Assembly (NCBI GenBank): GCA_002261195.1
Contig: MVBO01000002.1
Coordinates: 238,639-302,638 of the forward strand
Reading direction: 5' to 3'
DNA: 64,000 nt
Source: Bifiguratus adelaidae
Lineage: Eukaryota; Mucoromycota; Endogonomycetes; Endogonales
Made by a program: the position numbers and the translations under genes. Shown here piece by piece: positions 63,037 to 64,000 of this stretch. Below the pieces are notes generated by a model. The model was given only the letters and a program-made list of their open reading frames with translations, did not search any database and was not told the origin of the DNA. Position 1 is the first letter of the stretch, and each line of letters begins with the position of its first letter.

Positions 63037-63984
63037 TTAATTCGCCTTTGATCTTCGTTTTCTCTTTCGCTCTTCCACATCCGCTTGGGCCAGCACTTTG
63101 GCCGCGTTCACCAATTGTATCCAATTGATGACATTCTTTGCAAAGCAGACAGGAAATGTCACTAATGCTAGGGTATAGTCGACATCGAGACCAAACACTA
63201 GGGGAAGGTCAACAGAAGGCATAAGCGCAAACATGTTTACACTTACCTTGCCAGGTCTTGTTGTTTGCTCGATTGGCCATCACATAAAGAGCGACGTAAA
63301 ACAACTCATTACCGGCGCACATGAGAAAAAGCACAATCTATAGATTTCGGAAGGATGAGAAAGGTGTGCAAAATGACATTCGACACGTTCCACTTACTGG
63401 ATTGTGATAATAAGCTCGCAAGAACCAATTGGAGTTTTCTGAAATCTTTTTATGACTTGACGAGCCTTCCGTTAATGAGCTACAAGCGTCCCATTCAGCA
63501 TGAAATCAAAAGCATCCAACAAACCCCATGTCTCTCACCTGTACATGTGCATGTAATGCGAGCTAAAGTCGAGCGTCGTGAGAAATTGAAAGACAAGAGC
63601 CCAGGAAGGATATTGCACAGCCAGAAAGGTCAACAAGCACATGGTGGTACACCGGTCCGTCACCATATCCAGCACAGCGCCAAACTTTGTACCTATGCCG
63701 CGTCAAGGCTACTCTAGGTGCGCAGCTCCCGCACTCACTCTGGTCAAAATAACGTGCAGCGTGTCCGTCTGCTACGTCAAGAATGCATGATATACCATAG
63801 AGCGCTACACATGCTTTAGGATGAATGGGCATGTAATAGAGCGATCCGGCCGCTAGTACTATACGTGCGTATCCTATATAACGGTAAGTTGAACAACCCA
63901 TCCGCTTATGGTGCACGTACCAATGAGATTGGGTACAAAGAAGAAGACGTTCTCTCGGTCTATAGCATTACGTCTACTCGCCAT
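63037..63984 (-). CDS. PIS1: Phosphatidylinositol synthase
   Basis: Exons 63984-63921, 63873-63739, 63692-63539, 63479-63398, 63337-63247 and 63197-63037 give 228 residues, so the gene is complete just inside the window edge. The start MASRRNAIDRENVFFFVPN leads into the first membrane helix. The CDP-alcohol phosphotransferase motif is DVADGHAARYFDQSTKFGAVLDMVTDR in pieces (D-G-x-x-A-R, then G, D, D). LDFSSHYMHMY and LFLMCAGNELFYVALY are family motifs, and the tail is basic. It makes phosphatidylinositol from CDP-diacylglycerol and inositol in the ER. Confidence 0.95.
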
Positions 63985-64000
63985 TCGTGTGAATTCGCTC

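Overview
This window comes from the nuclear genome of a fungus. The genes are compact (often 15 to 300 bp apart) and split by about 115 short introns, mostly 45 to 60 bp. The gene set includes a chitin synthase with a myosin motor, a velvet-domain regulator, a SUR7/PalI membrane protein, ATP sulfurylase with the fungal APS-kinase-like tail, an ornithine carrier and a Dal5-type permease. I cannot fix the phylum from this. A filamentous lineage, possibly early-diverging (Mucoromycota-like), is a guess only.

Layout. Bases 1-6100 are a transposon-dominated, AT-rich island: an old broken Ty3/gypsy copy (753-4245) and a Tc1/mariner element with about 62-bp inverted ends (4609-6042). The sequence around both is packed with TACAGTA/TACTGTA heptamers, which look like excision scars of a Tc1-type element with CAG ends. 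From 6.7 kb onward the window is ordinary gene space: MIT-domain protein, ACT-domain protein, a small BRCT plus PIP-box protein, AP-1 gamma-adaptin, proteasome alpha1 and a GMC oxidoreductase (6.7-17.4 kb). A looser stretch follows (17.4-21.5 kb) with an unrecognised spliced gene, a SUR7-like protein and tRNA-Ala. Next come a hypothetical protein, a RhoGEF and the large motor chitin synthase (21.6-30.8 kb), then a ZUP1-like peptidase, an NCBP3-like protein, an amidohydrolase and a velvet factor (31.9-39 kb). After a 1.9-kb empty stretch the window is very dense: MET3, ORT1-like carrier, coiled-coil protein, RPA43, Inn1/Fic1-like C2 protein, a hypothetical protein, MsrA, NTAQ1, MEA1-like protein, permease, M20 dipeptidase, SYO1, mitochondrial uL29, a tail-anchored protein, HAT1, clathrin light chain and PI synthase.

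How the genes relate. MET3 and the methionine sulfoxide reductase gene each carry a perfect TCACGTGA octamer about 130 bp upstream of the start codon, the Cbf1-type sulfur-regulon site. The permease and the M20 peptidase lie head to tail and may form an uptake-plus-hydrolysis pair. SYO1 (60S ribosomal-protein import) and uL29m diverge from a 31-bp promoter. RhoGEF, motor chitin synthase, AP-1 gamma, clathrin light chain, PI synthase, SUR7-like and the C2 cytokinesis protein all serve polarised growth and wall or membrane traffic, but they are scattered and not a cluster.

Most notable: the field of putative Tc1 scars, including an LTR-to-LTR comparison in which one LTR has gained three 5-bp CAGTA units; a stand-alone REV1-type BRCT gene ending in a PIP box and lacking the polymerase; several same-strand gene pairs with 0 to 17 bp between stop and start codons; and five GC-AG introns, all with the donor GCAAGT. 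Gene models were assembled by hand from splice signals. Unless noted, all exon phases join and the totals are whole codons.
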